Below the pieces are notes generated by a model that saw only the letters and a list, made by a program, of their open reading frames with translations, had not been told where the DNA came from and ran no database searches. A DNA stretch of 7,411 nt, from assembly GCA_021647535.1 (NCBI GenBank), contig JAKIUO010000147.1:1-7411 (forward strand), written 5' to 3'. Positions within the stretch are counted from its first letter, which is position 1. Each line of letters opens with the position of its first letter. The position numbers and the translations under genes are program-made. Positions 5,078 through 7,411 of the stretch are shown piece after piece. The stretch is from Hyphomicrobiaceae bacterium. GTDB taxonomy: Bacteria; Pseudomonadota; Alphaproteobacteria; Rhizobiales; JAKIUO01.

Positions 5078-6556
5078 ATGAATTCCAAACAAAAAAACAT
5101 ATTGCTGCTCTGTGCTGATGCCGCCCGCCATATCGGAACGGTTGATTTTCACATCAAGTCGTTCGGGCAGTATAGTCGCCATAATGTGGTGACCCTTGAT
5201 TCCCACACAGCCGGTCAGATGGATGTTGATGTGCATATGTTTGATGCTATTGTCTTTCACTATTCGATCGTTATCTCGCTGCCGCAATATTTGGCAAACG
5301 AACTGCTGCAGAAAATAAGCACTTTTAATGGTCCCAAAATATTGTTTATCCAAGATGAATATCGTTGGGTGGACCGGACTTCCGAAACGGCAGAGAAGCT
5401 GGGGATTTCGGTTGTTTTCACGGTAGTCAACAAGGATGTGATCCGCAAGATCTATCGCAATGACTATTTTGACAATGTGCGTTTTGAACAGACATTGACA
5501 GGCTTTATTCCTGAAAATCTGCTGGAACTAGAAGTGCCTGATTATCAGGACCGCCCGCTCGATATTGGCTACCGGGCCAGAAAGCTGCCAGCCTGGTGCG
5601 GGTCATTTGCCTTGCAAAAATGGCAGATTGGCAAGCAAACGCTTGAAACTGCTAAAAAATATGACCTTCAATGCGATATTGCCATGTCGGAAGACAGCCG
5701 TATTTATGGCGATGACTGGATTAAATTCATGAGTTCATGCCGGGCGACGCTTGGCACGGAGAGCGGAGCCAGTTTTGTTGACTATACCGGGCTGGTGTAT
5801 CAGGAAATCGACAAATATGAAGCGGCCAACCCGGAGGCGTCCTTTGAAGAGGTGCGCGACAAATATCTGGAGGGACGCGACAATGAGGTGGTCATCCATG
5901 TCATTTCGCCACGCGTGTTTGAGGCGGCCGCTCTGCGGGTGTTGATGATCCTTTATCCCGGGACTTATTCCGGTGTTGCCAAGCCGGGGCGTCACTATGT
6001 GGAATTGTTGCCCGATCACTCCAATATGGACGAGGTGGTGGCGATTTTGCGCGATCCCGAGAGGGCCGGGGAAATCATAGAAAATGCCTATAAAGAGATC
6101 GCCTGTTCACAGACATGGACACACAGGAGTTTCATAGAGCATTTTGATAATGTCAGTGAAGATGAGTTTCAAAAACATGCCAGAGAAAGTAGATCTAGCA
6201 GTAAAAACATCGACAGAATAATAGATGGCAAGCTAAGAGACCTTGAAGCCAAAGAGAGACGTGATCTTTTCGAGCGAGAGGCAATGGAAAGAAAAATTCT
6301 TTTCGATCAGGAGGCCAGTGAAAGACGGGTCCATTTAGATCAGGAAATCGTGCTTATGGACTTGGCTGTCAAACTCAAAAAGGCTTTGAGACGGCATAGA
6401 CGGATGAGAGTGGCGGTATTTTTTCAGAAAATAATATTTTCTACCTATAAATTTATAGAAAATAAATTGCCAAAGATTTTTTCTATTCCTTTATTGTTTA
6501 TTCTGAGAATAGCAAGCCGAATGCTCAAGCCATTGCTAAAAAAGGTGTTGCTTTGA
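5078..6556 (+). CDS. Glycosyltransferase (first tandem copy) with hendecad coiled coil and basic/hydrophobic C-terminal tail
   Basis: The preferred start is ATG 5078 (492 residues), because MNSKQKNILLL then aligns with MTRKKNILLL of the neighbouring copy; a TTG start at 4994 would add 28 residues with no counterpart there. The N-terminal half is a Rossmann-like domain (FDAIVFHYSIVISLP, then FIQDEYRWVDRTS). The C-terminal half carries LDIGYRARK, GTESGASF (E228) and S-P-R-V-F-E-A (E282, the likely donor-binding Glu region of GT4-like folds). The catalytic core ends near residue 365. It is followed by a charged helical segment (about 376-445) with three 11-residue repeats, then a Lys/Arg-rich hydrophobic end (about 446-492) that could bind the inner membrane. 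DNA for the tail is far more AT-rich than the core. It ends with tandem stops TGA TAA. The likely role is polysaccharide chain synthesis; sugar and linkage are unknown. Confidence 0.8.
   Translation: MNSKQKNILLLCADAARHIGTVDFHIKSFGQYSRHNVVTLDSHTAGQMDVDVHMFDAIVFHYSIVISLPQYLANELLQKISTFNGPKILFIQDEYRWVDRTSETAEKLGISVVFTVVNKDVIRKIYRNDYFDNVRFEQTLTGFIPENLLELEVPDYQDRPLDIGYRARKLPAWCGSFALQKWQIGKQTLETAKKYDLQCDIAMSEDSRIYGDDWIKFMSSCRATLGTESGASFVDYTGLVYQEIDKYEAANPEASFEEVRDKYLEGRDNEVVIHVISPRVFEAAALRVLMILYPGTYSGVAKPGRHYVELLPDHSNMDEVVAILRDPERAGEIIENAYKEIACSQTWTHRSFIEHFDNVSEDEFQKHARESRSSSKNIDRIIDGKLRDLEAKERRDLFEREAMERKILFDQEASERRVHLDQEIVLMDLAVKLKKALRRHRRMRVAVFFQKIIFSTYKFIENKLPKIFSIPLLFILRIASRMLKPLLKKVLL
5417..5524 (+). 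repeat. Block conserved with the second tandem glycosyltransferase (partner at 6983-7090)
   Basis: These 36 codons (residues 114-149, beginning FTVVNKDV and ending GFIPENLL) encode exactly the same residues as 6983-7090. I count 10 nucleotide differences in 108, all synonymous. The block includes exact DNA matches of 26 and 32 nt. Identity outside it is lower: about three quarters at protein level over the shared 255 residues. Confidence 0.92.
6254..6352 (+). repeat. Three tandem 33-bp (11-residue) degenerate repeats
   Basis: Units at 6254-6286, 6287-6319 and 6320-6352 encode ERRDLFEREAM, ERKILFDQEAS and ERRVHLDQEIV (residues 393-425). The shared pattern is E-R-[RK]-x-x-[FL]-[ED]-[RQ]-E-[AI]-x. 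The first two units also share much DNA sequence (CTTTTCGA...GAGGC). An 11-residue period suits a hendecad, slightly right-handed coiled coil, so this is probably an oligomerisation rod or a spacer between the enzyme core and the tail. Confidence 0.82.
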
Positions 6557-6646
6557 TAATCGGCAGGCTCGTTATCTTTTGGCATTTATGGCTATTTGGC
6601 CAGGCGGCGAGAAGAGCTACAGTTTAGTGAGATATAGCAGATACCT
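6557..6646 (+). other. Intergenic gap with a possible 20-codon leader ORF
   Basis: This 90-bp gap between the tandem glycosyltransferases has no terminator-like hairpin beyond a 4-bp TGGC/GCCA stem near 6589-6602. A small reading frame starts at ATG 6588 (MAIWPGGEKSYSLVRYSRYL) and stops at TGA 6648-6650, overlapping the next start as ATGA. It has no evident ribosome site and may be chance. Confidence 0.3.
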
Positions 6647-7411
6647 ATGACAAGAAAAAAAAACATACTCCTGCTTTACGCTGAGGCGGCCTGTCATACG
6701 GGAACGGTGGATCTGCATGTCAACTCGTTCAAGCGCTATAGTCGCTATAATGTGGTGATGCTTGATGCTCATGTCGCTGGACAGGTGGATGTGGATGTCG
6801 CTCTGTTCGATGCCATTATATTCCACTATTCGATTGTCATTTCGCTGCCGCATTTTATTTGTGAAGATCTGGCAAATAACATAGCGGCATTTGATGGCCC
6901 TAAGATGCTGTTTATACAAGATGAATTTCGCTGGGTGGATCGTACGTCGAGTGCGGCGGAGCGATTGGGTGTTTCGGTCATTTTTACGGTGGTCAACAAG
7001 GATGTGATCCGCAAGATTTACCGCAATGACTATTTTGACAATGTGCGTTTTGAGCAGACGCTGACCGGTTTTATTCCCGAAAATCTGCTGGATCATGAGG
7101 TCCCCGACTATCAAGACCGTGCGCTGGATATTGGTTATCGGGCGAGGAAGCTACCGGCATGGTGTGGCTCGTTTGCCGTGCAGAAATGGTTGATTGGCGA
7201 AAAGACTCTGGCGGATGCGCAAAAATACGGTTTGCAATGTGATATCGCCATGTCGGAGGCCAGCCGGATTTACGGGGAAAAGTGGATTGAATTTATGGCC
7301 AATTCACGGGCGACACTTGGCACAGAAAGCGGCGCTAGTTTTGTTGATTTTACCGGACTTGTGCATCAGGAAATTGATGCCTATGAGGCAAAAAATCCGG
7401 GCGCAGATTTT
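6647..7411 (+). CDS. Glycosyltransferase (second tandem copy), 3' end beyond the window
   Basis: The frame is open from ATG 6647 to the window edge (255 codons). The protein aligns end to end with the first copy with a single one-codon gap at the N-terminus and roughly 75% identity by eye. It shares FDAIIFHYSIVISLP, FIQDEFRWVDRTS, the 36-residue identical block (residues 113-148), LDIGYRARKLPAWCGSFA and ATLGTESGASFVD. The F-E-A donor-binding segment and any coiled-coil tail would lie past the edge. Substitutions cluster near the N-terminus (about 10-85) and around 175-215, which may reflect a different acceptor or donor. A run of nine A (6655-6663) covers codons 3-6. The start has only a weak ribosome site, but the paralogue alignment supports it. 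The likely role is a second sugar transfer in the same polysaccharide. Confidence 0.82.
   Translation, partial: MTRKKNILLLYAEAACHTGTVDLHVNSFKRYSRYNVVMLDAHVAGQVDVDVALFDAIIFHYSIVISLPHFICEDLANNIAAFDGPKMLFIQDEFRWVDRTSSAAERLGVSVIFTVVNKDVIRKIYRNDYFDNVRFEQTLTGFIPENLLDHEVPDYQDRALDIGYRARKLPAWCGSFAVQKWLIGEKTLADAQKYGLQCDIAMSEASRIYGEKWIEFMANSRATLGTESGASFVDFTGLVHQEIDAYEAKNPGADF

Noticed and set aside
4883..5353. Minus-strand 156-residue reading frame across the intergenic gap
   Set aside because: It overlaps the ends of two well-supported plus-strand genes. A similar minus-strand frame appears at the matching place in the paralogue (6617-7114), as expected for the mirror image of conserved coding sequence.

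Overview
The window looks like the interior of a surface-polysaccharide (O-antigen or capsule type) export and assembly cluster of a Gram-negative bacterium. The core genes have moderate-to-high GC, about 55-60% by hand count in the parts I sampled, and CTG/GCC-rich codon use suggests a proteobacterium, possibly an alphaproteobacterium; I cannot name the genus. All genes lie on the + strand and are tightly packed, so nucleotides 1-4948 read as one operon. No RNA genes, insertion sequences, CRISPR arrays or convincing rho-independent terminators were seen.

Layout. Positions 2-325: the C-terminal end of a non-hydrolysing UDP-GlcNAc 2-epimerase family enzyme, which makes a nucleotide-sugar precursor. 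Positions 325-1551: a GT-B-like glycosyltransferase, overlapping the epimerase by 1 nt. Positions 1575-2384 and 2394-3908: the two halves of a Wzm/Wzt polysaccharide ABC exporter. The ATPase carries a long Ala/Glu-rich linker and a C-terminal Wzt-type carbohydrate-binding domain. Positions 3905-4948: a SAM-dependent methyltransferase overlapping wzt by 4 nt, with an N-terminal (Glu-Ala)10 tract encoded by a perfect hexanucleotide microsatellite and a four-cysteine zinc ribbon. After a 129-bp AT-rich gap come two tandem, closely related glycosyltransferases: 5078-6556 (complete, with a hendecad coiled-coil and basic/hydrophobic tail) and 6647-7411 (runs off the window).

How the genes fit together (inference from known families). 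The epimerase supplies a UDP-sugar and the glycosyltransferases extend a lipid-linked glycan. Wzm/Wzt then flips the finished chain to the periplasm. In systems whose Wzt carries a C-terminal glycan-binding domain, export can depend on a non-reducing-end cap such as a methyl group. The methyltransferase directly coupled to wzt is therefore a candidate cap-adding enzyme.

The most unusual features are: the in-frame GCAGAG microsatellite; the sharp drop in GC inside wzt (about 56% to 35%) and inside the first tandem glycosyltransferase (about 62% down to 17-35%), both at module borders; three 11-residue repeats in the tail of that enzyme; and a 36-residue block identical between the tandem enzymes with only synonymous DNA differences.
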